Source: Saccharomycodes ludwigii (lineage: Eukaryota; Ascomycota; Saccharomycetes; Saccharomycodales; Saccharomycodaceae). From it: DNA of 64,000 bases. The notes below the pieces were generated by a model. That model ran no database searches and had not been told where the DNA came from. It saw only the letters and a program-made list of their open reading frames with translations. The stretch spans positions 1,550,001 through 1,614,000 of the forward strand of contig NC_060203.1 in NCBI RefSeq assembly GCF_020623625.1. The letters are read 5' to 3'. The position numbers were made by a program, and so were the translations under genes. Below, one piece after another: positions 19,685-27,309 of this stretch (position 1 is the stretch's first letter; each line of letters starts with the position of its first letter).

Positions 19685-20079
19685 GTTACTGGTATAATAG
19701 GTCCGTTTGAATTAAAAATAAGGGATGATCTTTTAGATTGAGGTGGAGGTTGATAATATATTTCATCATCCTCTTCTTGATCACTTTCCAAAATGGAATT
19801 CATCAACCCAGGAGGAGTGCTGGGCATAAAAGGAGTACTATCATTGTTATTGGTGTTATTAGTATTTCCTGTGTTATAAAGTGCAAATGGTGTTTGCGGC
19901 CTTTGAAAAAAATTTAATTGATTAGAAATGTCTTTTTCTTGTGATTGTTTTTGTTGTTCTAAAGTAAACAGTGGTGGGGTATCAGTTGTATTATCCACGG
20001 AGGATATTGATTTGACAGGAGACGATAAATGTTGTTGGTTGAAATTATTGTCAATAAATCGTTCATCAGTACTACTCAT
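18133..20079 (-). CDS. ZRG17: Cation-diffusion-facilitator zinc transporter subunit Zrg17
   Basis: A 648-residue protein. The N-terminal 300 residues are Ser/Asn/Pro-rich with an Asn run (about 133-146). From about 328 come six hydrophobic segments typical of the CDF family, including the signature block FPFGLNRLDVILSFAQAI, and a His-rich loop (SHHEEIDNKIPHSHHNEN-like, about 430-450). The second helix reads His-x4-Asp where active CDF transporters have His-x3-Asp, in keeping with the idea that Zrg17 is the non-catalytic partner of Msc2. Known role: the Msc2-Zrg17 heteromer loads zinc into the ER. S. cerevisiae Zrg17 has 605 residues. Order and strand match YNR039C. In S. cerevisiae it is a Zap1 target, but I see no ACCTTNAAGGT site in the 654-bp promoter here. 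Confidence 0.9.
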
Positions 20080-20378
20080 AATTTAGCAAATTTTCCTTAT
20101 TTGTAGTTATTATTATTATTAGTATTTTCTTTCTTAACTAATTAACTAATTAATTAATTAATTAAGTAAATATTTCTTTATTTATTTATTTATTTATTTC
20201 AGCTTCTGTTTATCGGAATGAGAATGTTTTCGAGTTTAAAAAAAAAAAAAAAAAAAAACTGATTTGTTTTTACTTAGTCGACATTTTTTTTTGTAAAATA
20301 TCACGAAAAAAGAAACCTCTCGCTTACTTTTATTATTTTTCGCTGCTTGTTATTTTTTTTTTGGTTTTTTGGTTTTTT

Positions 20379-20389
20379 GGGGGGGGGGG
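20379..20389. repeat. G11 run
   Basis: Eleven consecutive G in very AT-rich surroundings, within a purine tract (GGGAGGAAAGGAAAGGGAAG follows). One of two G11 runs in the window. Confidence 0.85.
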
Positions 20390-20470
20390 AGGAAAGGAAA
20401 GGGAAGTTTCAGATGTACGGGTTTTTCCTATTTGTTATTTTTTGTGAACAAGCAACGAAAAATATATTCA

Positions 20471-20496
20471 AGTTCAAATGACGAGTTCAAATGACG
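20471..20496. repeat. 13-bp perfect tandem duplication with TGACG half-sites
   Basis: AGTTCAAATGACG occurs twice head to tail (20471-20483, 20484-20496), and the second copy extends to TGACGTAA, one base from the ATF/CREB site TGACGTCA. Possible bZIP sites. Confidence 0.6.
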
Positions 20497-20524
20497 TAAT
20501 GTTAATCATAAATAAAACATATAG

Positions 20525-20554
20525 TCCGAATGCACCGATGTCGGTATATTCGGA
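20525..20554. promoter_or_regulatory. 30-bp nested palindrome in ZRG17/AHC2 promoter
   Basis: Outer arms TCCGAAT (20525-20531) and ATTCGGA (20548-20554) and inner arms ACCGA (20534-20538) and TCGGT (20541-20545) share one dyad centre. Twelve of 15 base pairs are complementary. The CGG-type arms suggest a zinc-cluster dimer site; the factor is unknown. Confidence 0.5.
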
Positions 20555-20733
20555 TTAATAAAAGAAGTGCTTAATATCCCCAGCCTTTCTTGTTTAGAGT
20601 AAAAGAAAAGGGAAAAAAAAAAAAGAAAGGGAAAATTTAATAAGTGAATTTATTACCCACATTAACCATTATTTTGATATCTTATCCAAAATCTAATCTA
20701 TTCAACTTCAATCTTGGCAAGTAGACATAAACT

Positions 20734-21132
20734 ATGACACAAAATAATAAAAAAACTAACTTTGAGCAAAATGAAAATATTCGTCAAAGAATGCTTCAAC
20801 TTCAAAAACATAATATCAAAGAAGATATAGATTATATTATGTTACAACACTCAAAGAATCATTTGGAACAAGAATTAGATAATAATAAAGAACTAATAAA
20901 AAACTTAGATACACTATACAATGATATTAGTTCAACTAATAATTATGATGAATTAGTTAATACATTAAAACGAAATAAACAGTTATTAAAGTTGATATTT
21001 GTAGAAGACAAACTACCTTATACTTCGACTTCAGAAGCAGTATTAGGTATTAAGCCATTGCTACTTGATTTATTGAACGTATATGGTATTAATAAAGATG
21101 ATATTATATCATACGGTAGCGATGATATCTAG
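20734..21132 (+). CDS. AHC2: ADA complex subunit Ahc2
   Basis: A 132-residue, highly charged helical protein (S. cerevisiae Ahc2 has 128). Residues about 10-60 form a predicted coiled coil (RMLQLQKHNIKEDIDYIML, then an E/N/K-rich heptad-like stretch); the C-terminal part contains EAVLGIKPLLLDLLNVYGI. Known role: with Ahc1 it defines the ADA histone acetyltransferase complex (Gcn5, Ada2, Ada3), distinct from SAGA. The family is poorly conserved, so the name rests heavily on length and on place: between ZRG17 (YNR039C) and TRX3 (YCR083W), same strand as YCR082W. Confidence 0.8.
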   Translation: MTQNNKKTNFEQNENIRQRMLQLQKHNIKEDIDYIMLQHSKNHLEQELDNNKELIKNLDTLYNDISSTNNYDELVNTLKRNKQLLKLIFVEDKLPYTSTSEAVLGIKPLLLDLLNVYGINKDDIISYGSDDI

Positions 21133-21533
21133 CGGTAAACATGAAAATAGGAATTTACATCGATGATAGATGAGGAATGAATGTTTTGGTATAATATTTT
21201 ATTATAGTGTTTTTTTTTTTTCTTCCCTTTTATTTTAATAGTATATTCTATTTTTCCGACTATCGTTTATTCCATACAGTTCCGAGACCAGTAGAAATAC
21301 CCTGGACAATGTGAGTCTGTATTATTATTATAGACTGTTAATATTAAAATTAAAAAAAAATTTTTTTTTTTTTTTTCCTTTTTTGTTTTTTCTTCCCCTT
21401 TTCTTTTCATAAATTGTTAATAAGAATAAGAATAATATATACGTATACATTAGAAACTTCTTTTAACAATAATCTATTATCAGCGTAGAACGTAAAAGAA
21501 TAACAACACTAAAAGTAACCAACCCAATTAACT
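21133..21533. other. AHC2 3' flank / TRX3 promoter
   Basis: No gene in 401 bases. It has two TCCGA words (21256, 21282), T-tracts near 21210-21222 and 21360-21376 and UA-rich DNA at 21435-21450. Confidence 0.55.
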
Positions 21534-21989
21534 ATGCTTAGAACCTTTTTAACGAAATCATCATTTAGAATTACTACCTCTACAAGCTTTATTACTCATA
21601 GTAGGTTACCTAACTATGGCAGATTCAACTCTACCAACTCCATCACTAGCAATATCAAAAAGTTGAATACACTAAAAGAATTCCAAGATTCTATAAAAGA
21701 TCCCAACAAAGTTAGTTTAATAGATTTTTATGCTACCTGGTGTGGCCCATGTAAAGCCATTTCTCCAGTTTTAGAAAAATATTCTGCTGAATTTGAAAAC
21801 GTTAATTTTTTCAAAGTTGATGTTGACGAATCTCCAGAAGTTGCTGGGTATTGTGGTATAACTGCTATGCCTACTTTTATTTTTTGCAAAGATGGCAAAG
21901 GTATTGCACAAATTGTCGGTGCCAATGTTCGTGAATTAAAAGATAATTTGGAACATTTTAGTAAAGGTGGTGAAGAAGAAAAACAATAG
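21534..21989 (+). CDS. TRX3: Mitochondrial thioredoxin Trx3
   Basis: A 151-residue protein. Residues 1 to about 42 are Ser/Thr/Arg-rich without acids, a mitochondrial presequence. The thioredoxin fold follows with ATWCGPCKA (67-75, redox Cys70 and Cys73), DVDESPEVAG and the cis-proline loop AMPTF (about 113-117). Known role: reduces protein disulfides and peroxiredoxin in the matrix with thioredoxin reductase Trr2. S. cerevisiae Trx3 has 127 residues, the difference being a longer presequence. Order and strand match YCR083W. Confidence 0.95.
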   Translation: MLRTFLTKSSFRITTSTSFITHSRLPNYGRFNSTNSITSNIKKLNTLKEFQDSIKDPNKVSLIDFYATWCGPCKAISPVLEKYSAEFENVNFFKVDVDESPEVAGYCGITAMPTFIFCKDGKGIAQIVGANVRELKDNLEHFSKGGEEEKQ

Positions 21990-22000
21990 TATATATATAT
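21990..22000 (+). terminator. UA repeat 3'-end element after TRX3
   Basis: TATATATATAT abuts the TRX3 stop codon and is followed by TATGTATAT-like sequence; it fits polyadenylation efficiency elements. Confidence 0.4.
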
Positions 22001-22338
22001 GTATATCTATTTTATCCTATTTCCAATTACGAAAGCTTGCATATATATGAAGTATTAGTTTGGGTGAACACTGTTAATCAACCCTTGAATTAAATAGATA
22101 TTTTACCACTACAGTTTATCTCTAATGTGCGGTGTTAAATAACTCCGAGAAATCGTGATGCTTGCGGACTTAGTTAGAACTGATATATAATTTAAATCTG
22201 GATATAAATCTTAAAAAAAAAAAAAGCAAAGAAAAAAAAAAAAAAAAATTCTTACTCTTCGTGCTACTTCTACTTTATCTTTTCCTCTTTTATTTTCTCA
22301 AAAAATAACATAAAACATTGCCTGCCCAACACTACAGA
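21990..22338. other. TRX3 3' flank / MRX15 promoter
   Basis: No gene in 349 bases. UA-rich 3' elements, one TCCGA word (22144) and A-tracts (22212-22247) are visible. Confidence 0.55.
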
Positions 22339-23250
22339 ATGTTTTTAAAATACTTTGGTAGTAGATTTTCACACTTCTTACTGTTTAAAAGAACCAGTCA
22401 TTCTGGTATAAGTTTAGCAACAAGAATATCTGAATTAGTCAACAGAACAACACCTCAAACTATTTATTCTTATACTCCCAAACCCATTGTGAAAATTGGA
22501 TCCTGGTCAATATCTGCAGTTTTTTTATTGTACAGTTTGACTTTTGCTGATTGGTCTTTTGAAAGTACCAAAACCATTCTGGAAGAGAATGCTGAAACTG
22601 GCGAAAAGGAGAAACCAGTCAAAAGTGGCCAATTAGAAAAGGATCATCCCTTTAAAATTATATTAAGCAAATGGTTTTATGATCCCGTTACACAATACTA
22701 TTTATATTCAATTGGTGTTGGTGTTTTAAGTGTTATTCCCATTATTATTAGTTTAGGTGCACTATATCTACCAAGTAGAATGGTTACTGGTATAAAATTT
22801 AACCCAACCAATAACATGATTAATATTACCACATTGTACAAAAGACAACATAATCTAAACATCAGAGATTGCATTTTGAAGGGGAAGTTATACACTGGCA
22901 AAGGTTCACAAGGTTGTGATGATAATGGCTCTTTTGCAGTTTTTTTAATTGATGACAATAAGTATCAGATCAGTAACAATATAAAAAAAAAGAAAAGGTG
23001 GTGGAGCAAAATGTTTATTTTATCACGTAGTGGTACATTTATTTATGACGATTGTAGAATCCTGGATGTTATCACTAGTCGTCAAGATATTTTGAAAGAA
23101 GCAGAAAGATTATCTTCCACTACTATTAATGATAACGAAGGTATTGATCTAGCAAAACAACAAAAGCAGAATGAACAACCAAATTTAAGAAAACTTAAAA
23201 TGGAACATCAAAATATTGATAAGATCAAATCAGCATTATTTAAAAAATAA
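22339..23250 (+). CDS. MRX15: Mitochondrial TMEM223-type protein Mrx15
   Basis: A 303-residue protein from the first ATG; the frame is open for 7 codons upstream without one. The N-terminus is basic and hydroxylated (FGSRFSHFLLFKRTSHSG), as in a presequence. Two membrane segments follow, WSISAVFLLYSLTF (about 56-70) and YSIGVGVLSVIPIIISLGA (about 129-147), then a hydrophilic C-terminal domain in the matrix. Known role of S. cerevisiae Mrx15 (YNR040W, 256 residues): an inner-membrane mitoribosome receptor that overlaps with Mba1 in co-translational insertion; TMEM223 is the human counterpart. Place and strand match YNR040W. A Puf3-type site follows the stop by 42 nt. Confidence 0.87.
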   Translation: MFLKYFGSRFSHFLLFKRTSHSGISLATRISELVNRTTPQTIYSYTPKPIVKIGSWSISAVFLLYSLTFADWSFESTKTILEENAETGEKEKPVKSGQLEKDHPFKIILSKWFYDPVTQYYLYSIGVGVLSVIPIIISLGALYLPSRMVTGIKFNPTNNMINITTLYKRQHNLNIRDCILKGKLYTGKGSQGCDDNGSFAVFLIDDNKYQISNNIKKKKRWWSKMFILSRSGTFIYDDCRILDVITSRQDILKEAERLSSTTINDNEGIDLAKQQKQNEQPNLRKLKMEHQNIDKIKSALFKK

Positions 23251-23253
23251 TCT

Positions 23254-23265
23254 TATATATATATA
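23254..23265 (+). terminator. UA repeat 3'-end element after MRX15
   Basis: (TA)6 begins 4 nt after the stop. The convergent COQ2 stop is only 84 nt from the MRX15 stop, so the two transcripts' ends probably overlap. Confidence 0.4.
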
Positions 23266-23291
23266 AATCAGTAAAAACTTATAACGTCTCC

Positions 23292-23299
23292 TGTAAATA
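23292..23299 (+). promoter_or_regulatory. Puf3-type site in MRX15 3' flank
   Basis: CCTGTAAATA: perfect TGTAAATA core with C at minus 2, 42 nt after the stop of a mitochondrial gene. Confidence 0.6.
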
Positions 23300-23334
23300 T
23301 ATAAAGGTAACTATAACAACACTAATTTTTTTTT

Positions 23335-24549
23335 TTAAAAGAACAAATTGAGCAAATAATCAAAAAACAAAGCACCGGTGAAAAATAAACCTGTATCAAT
23401 ATTACTCTTGAACCATTTCCAACAATTTCCTGGATTGTTTAAATCAACCTTTTTGATCATATTAAATAATCTATAACCAAAGATACCCAACCCACATAAA
23501 ACACCAGGACCCATTAATATACCAGCATTATAACAAGTTAAAGCCAAAAGAGACATTTGAACGGAGCCTAAGCCATAAAATATTTTCTTGGAAGAATCAC
23601 CCCAAGCTAAAGCAGTGCTTTTAATACCAGCTTTGATATCAAATTTTTTATCTTGATGGGCATAAATTGTATCATAAATCATACACCATATGTAAGTAGC
23701 ACCATACAAGGGCAGCATGACACTCCAATCGACCAAGCCCATAGCGGGGAATCCTAATAAAGCGCCCCAGTTAAAACAGGCACTCAATGCAGCTTGTGGA
23801 TAATAAGTAAATCTTTTAAACAAGGGATATGTGAAAACAATAGGCAATGAGGCCAGACCTAACCACCAACATTCATGAGGTAATTGGGTTAAAATACCCA
23901 AACCTAGAGCAGTTTGTGCAGTCAAAAAAGTGGTAGCTTGAACTGGAGTGACTCTACCGCTAGCAATTGGTCGTTGTAAAGACCTAATGACTTTATCGTC
24001 TAGATTACGATCTAATAGATCATTGATAGTACAACCTGCACCTCTCATGATTAATGAACCCAAGCCAAATAAAGTTAACATGTATAAAGTTTGGCTTAAA
24101 CCAATGTTTGCTCCTTGGGATACTAACATTATGGATGAAATAATAATGGACCAGGTACATGGTAAATATAATAACCAGGTACCTACAGGCTTTTCCAATC
24201 TCATTAGCTCGCAATATGGGATAATCTTTTTGGGTAATTTGGAGATTATTGGACCCAAACCGTTTAAACGATCCTTTTCACTTTGAATAATTTGTTCTTT
24301 AGTGAAGACCCCATTTTTGATTAAATCTTGATATTTTTTGTTATTGGAGATGATTGGATCGTTTATTGAGTTCTGTGGGCTTGTAGAGTGTTGTAATCTT
24401 GTGCTATTTTTGTTAGACCATCTTGATAGTGCCAAGGAGTTGTTTAATAACGAAGTTAGTGCTGGCTTAGTTATGTGTATTGATAGAAGGTTTTTGGAAT
24501 TGATATTTAAAATTGTGGACGATGTTTTCAAAGATCTTAGGCCCAGCAT
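23335..24549 (-). CDS. COQ2: 4-hydroxybenzoate polyprenyltransferase Coq2
   Basis: A 404-residue protein (S. cerevisiae 372). Residues 1 to about 60 form a Ser/Leu/Lys-rich presequence. The UbiA-family prenyltransferase follows, with the two Asp-rich prenyl-diphosphate sites NDLLDRNLD (176-184) and DTIYAHQDKKFD (293-304) and about eight hydrophobic helices. Known role: attaches the polyprenyl tail to 4-hydroxybenzoate in the mitochondrial inner membrane, the first committed step of the ubiquinone ring pathway. The polyprenyl chain in this branch of yeasts is usually hexaprenyl. Order and strand match YNR041C. Confidence 0.96.
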   Translation of the reverse strand: MLGLRSLKTSSTILNINSKNLLSIHITKPALTSLLNNSLALSRWSNKNSTRLQHSTSPQNSINDPIISNNKKYQDLIKNGVFTKEQIIQSEKDRLNGLGPIISKLPKKIIPYCELMRLEKPVGTWLLYLPCTWSIIISSIMLVSQGANIGLSQTLYMLTLFGLGSLIMRGAGCTINDLLDRNLDDKVIRSLQRPIASGRVTPVQATTFLTAQTALGLGILTQLPHECWWLGLASLPIVFTYPLFKRFTYYPQAALSACFNWGALLGFPAMGLVDWSVMLPLYGATYIWCMIYDTIYAHQDKKFDIKAGIKSTALAWGDSSKKIFYGLGSVQMSLLALTCYNAGILMGPGVLCGLGIFGYRLFNMIKKVDLNNPGNCWKWFKSNIDTGLFFTGALFFDYLLNLFF

Positions 24550-24927
24550 ATTTGTTAATACAAAGACTTAATACTTCGTGGCACTTTACATTTTTTTTTT
24601 ATTAATGTAAGAAATAAAAAAAAAGGAAAAAAGAAAAAAATAAAAAAAAAAAACTTTTATTTTTTCTTTTTTTTTTTTTTTTTAATTTTTTCGAGTTATC
24701 ACGTGATAAGAAGATCTGGGTGTTGTAATTATTATTTACTCGTCTACCTCGGTCTAATTTAAAATGCTATAAATTCCGAACGACCGAAAACACAGTTAAA
24801 AAAAAGTAAGATTAAAATAACAAAAAACACGAAAAATGAAAAATGAAAAGAGAAAAAAAAAAAAAATTGCGTAGAATAAAATTACAAATAACATTCCAAA
24901 TAACAAAAATACAAATAAAGTAAGGAA
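24550..24927. other. Divergent promoter, COQ2 / EAF6
   Basis: No gene. A and T tracts flank the palindrome TTATCACGTGATAA (24696-24709); TTCCGAACGACCGAAAAC lies at 24773-24790. Confidence 0.6.
24696..24709. promoter_or_regulatory. 14-bp palindrome with CACGTG core (Cbf1/bHLH type)
   Basis: TTATCACGTGATAA is perfectly self-complementary. The TCACGTGA centre matches the Cbf1 consensus of S. cerevisiae, and GATAA flanks both sides. Located 154 bp upstream of COQ2 and 219 bp upstream of EAF6. Confidence 0.5.
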
Positions 24928-25413
24928 ATGTCTGATTCAATTGGCAACGATACGGTCAATACAAACCAGACCGCCACAGACATTGCCATTTCCAACTCTC
25001 CACCTCCAACAAATGATAATAACATAACCAACCACGACAATCTTGATACGCCTGTTAAAAAAACAAACAAAGAATACGAACTTTTAAAAAATAAGATTAA
25101 AAGCAACTTGAAAGAAAAACAAAGACTAGAAATAGAATTGGAAAAGTTAAATCAACTAATTTTTGATAAAGAAACTCAATATTTTAAACCAACCTCTATA
25201 TTAAATCAATATGGAAATATAATAAAAGGATTTGATAATTTCAGTAAGCATCATCATAGTAGTGGAAGCGGAGTTGGTTCTGCTTCTTCTTCAAATGCCG
25301 CTAATGGAAACCACAACAACAATGTAATAGATGATAATGATAGAATATTTTCATTAAGTAATGGAATATATCAAAATAGCAGTCCTGGTGATGCTGATGC
25401 CACCAATAGGTAA
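24928..25413 (+). CDS. EAF6: Acetyltransferase complex subunit Eaf6
   Basis: A 161-residue protein. A coiled coil (about 48-90, EYELLKNKIKSNLKEKQRLE) is followed by the Eaf6 landmarks IFDKETQYF (about 84-92), GNIIKGFDNFSK (about 97-108) and NDRIFSLSNG (about 137-146). Known role: a shared small subunit of the NuA4 and NuA3 histone acetyltransferase complexes. S. cerevisiae Eaf6 has 113 residues; the additions are the acidic N-terminus and a Ser/Gly/His linker. From memory EAF6 is YJR082C in S. cerevisiae, on chromosome X, so it is the one gene inside the conserved block that is out of place. Confidence 0.88.
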   Translation: MSDSIGNDTVNTNQTATDIAISNSPPPTNDNNITNHDNLDTPVKKTNKEYELLKNKIKSNLKEKQRLEIELEKLNQLIFDKETQYFKPTSILNQYGNIIKGFDNFSKHHHSSGSGVGSASSSNAANGNHNNNVIDDNDRIFSLSNGIYQNSSPGDADATNR

Positions 25414-25893
25414 CTATGTCTATTATATACACATAGATATGTATATATATAAGATATAGTGACAATTTGTAATAACATGCACATGATTCTCTAATCTAGC
25501 CCTTGAATATAAGGATTTTCTTTTTCTTGATATTTCTTAATCATTTAGCTCATTTGAAATCTCTTTTATTAAATTATACAAAGTGAATGGCAAGTCAGTA
25601 ATTATGTTTATTTTCTAATTTTATAAACGAAAGAATTGATTTTATTGTAAGAAAATTTGCTTCCGTTCTTTGACAGCCGGCGGTAAAAAAAGAGAGAGAG
25701 AAAAACGAAAAAAAACAAAAAAAAAAAAGAAAAATATAAAAATATAAAAACAAAAAGAGAAAAAAATATTCAAACTTTTTATAAGTTTCATTTTTTTTTA
25801 TTGTTGCTGTATCATCAAAGTTGCATTTTCGTTTTCTCAAAGAAGAAGCGAAAAAAAAAAAAAAAAAAACATAATCAAACATAATTGTACTAA
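25414..25893. other. EAF6 3' flank / MVD1 promoter
   Basis: No gene in 480 bases. UA-rich DNA follows EAF6; a GC-rich patch AGCCGGCGGTA (25675-25685), partly like a Ume6 site, lies about 210 bp upstream of MVD1, followed by A-rich tracts. I see no TCGTATA sterol element. Confidence 0.55.
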
Positions 25894-27087
25894 ATGACTA
25901 ATATCCACATTGCGTCTGCTACTGCACCAGTAAACATTGCCACATTAAAATATTGGGGTAAAAGAGACAAAGTTTTGAATCTACCAACCAACTCTTCTAT
26001 ATCTGTTACTCTATCTCAAACTGATTTAAGAACTTTAACCTCAGCTGCTACTTCTCCAACTTTCACTAGTAATAAATTATGGTTAAATGGCGAGGAACAT
26101 CCCTTTAACGATGCAAGAAGTGTCCAAGTTTTAACGCATTTAAAGGAATTGAGAAAAAAACTAGAATTGGAAAACCCTGCTTTACCCAAATTCAGTGAAT
26201 GGTATTTACATATTGTCAGTGAAAATAATTTCCCAACTGCTGCTGGTCTAGCCTCTAGTGCAGCTGGATTAGCCGCATTGGTAGTTTCTATTGCCAAATT
26301 ATACCAGTTACCTCAATCATATAGCGAATTGAGTGTTATTGCCAGAATGGGTTCTGGATCTGCTTGCAGGTCCCTATTTGGCGGGTATGTTGCATGGGAA
26401 ATGGGTCAATTGCAAGATGGCTCAGATTCTAAAGCTGTTGAGATTGCACCAATGGAGCATTGGCCACAAATGAAGGCCTTAATTTTGGTTGTTAGTGCAG
26501 ACAAGAAGGACACTCCTTCAACTTCAGGTATGCAATTGACTGTTCAAACCAGCGAGTTATTCAAACAAAGAGTTGATGTCGTTGTTCCAAAAAGATTTAA
26601 AGAAATGACTCAAAGTATCCTGGATAAAAATTTTGCCAAATTTGCTGAATTGACTATGAAGGATTCGAATTCCTTCCATGCAACCTGTCTAGATTCTTTT
26701 CCTCCCATTTTTTATATGAATGATACTTCAAAAAAAATTATAAAGTTGTGTCATCATATTAACACCTATTATAATGAGACTATAGTGGCTTATACTTTCG
26801 ATGCTGGTCCAAATGCAGTCTTATATTATCTTCAAAAAAATGAAACCAAACTTTTTAATATCATTTATAAATTATTTGAAAAATTACCTGGCTGGAAATC
26901 AGATCGTGCCAATTACAAACAATTTCTTGATCAATATACCAAATTGGATAAATCTGTTTTGAACATTTTAGATAATTTTAATGATATTTACAAAGGTTGT
27001 TCAAGAGTTATTGACACTCAAGTCGGTCCTGGTCCCCAATCTACAAATGAATGCTTAATTAACAAAGAAAACGGTTTACCAAAGTGA
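25894..27087 (+). CDS. MVD1: Mevalonate diphosphate decarboxylase
   Basis: A 397-residue protein (S. cerevisiae Mvd1/Erg19 has 396) of the GHMP kinase fold. Landmarks: ATAPVNIATLKYWGKRD (9-25), PTNSSISVTLS, the ATP loop NFPTAAGLASSAAGLAAL (about 111-128), GSGSACRSLFGG (about 150-161), and the C-terminal TFDAGPNAVLYYL with the catalytic Asp. Known role: ATP-dependent decarboxylation of mevalonate diphosphate to isopentenyl diphosphate, feeding sterols and the ubiquinone tail made by COQ2 next door. Order and strand match YNR043W. The stop is followed directly by about 25 T. Confidence 0.98.
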   Translation: MTNIHIASATAPVNIATLKYWGKRDKVLNLPTNSSISVTLSQTDLRTLTSAATSPTFTSNKLWLNGEEHPFNDARSVQVLTHLKELRKKLELENPALPKFSEWYLHIVSENNFPTAAGLASSAAGLAALVVSIAKLYQLPQSYSELSVIARMGSGSACRSLFGGYVAWEMGQLQDGSDSKAVEIAPMEHWPQMKALILVVSADKKDTPSTSGMQLTVQTSELFKQRVDVVVPKRFKEMTQSILDKNFAKFAELTMKDSNSFHATCLDSFPPIFYMNDTSKKIIKLCHHINTYYNETIVAYTFDAGPNAVLYYLQKNETKLFNIIYKLFEKLPGWKSDRANYKQFLDQYTKLDKSVLNILDNFNDIYKGCSRVIDTQVGPGPQSTNECLINKENGLPK

Positions 27088-27309
27088 TTTTTTTTTTTTT
27101 TTTTTTTTTTTTTATTACTATAATAATTTCCTCTCCTTGTCCTTAATAAACAATTAGAAATATAATATGGTATAATATATATATATATATATTTAAATAG
27201 TAAAAGTGAAAAAAAAAAATAACACAAACAAACATAAATTCCTTTATAAATAAGATAAATAAAAATAATAAAGTTAAAAAAATAAAAATGGAAACCAAAA
27301 AAAAAAAAC

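Larger units (their letters stand above)
20080..20733. other. Divergent promoter, ZRG17 / AHC2
   Basis: No gene in 654 bases. Next to ZRG17 are TTAA and TTTA tetranucleotide repeats (20141-20199) and an 11-base G run (20379-20389). Toward AHC2 lie a 13-bp tandem duplication (20471-20496) and a 30-bp nested palindrome (20525-20554). This is the most structured promoter of the window. Confidence 0.65.
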
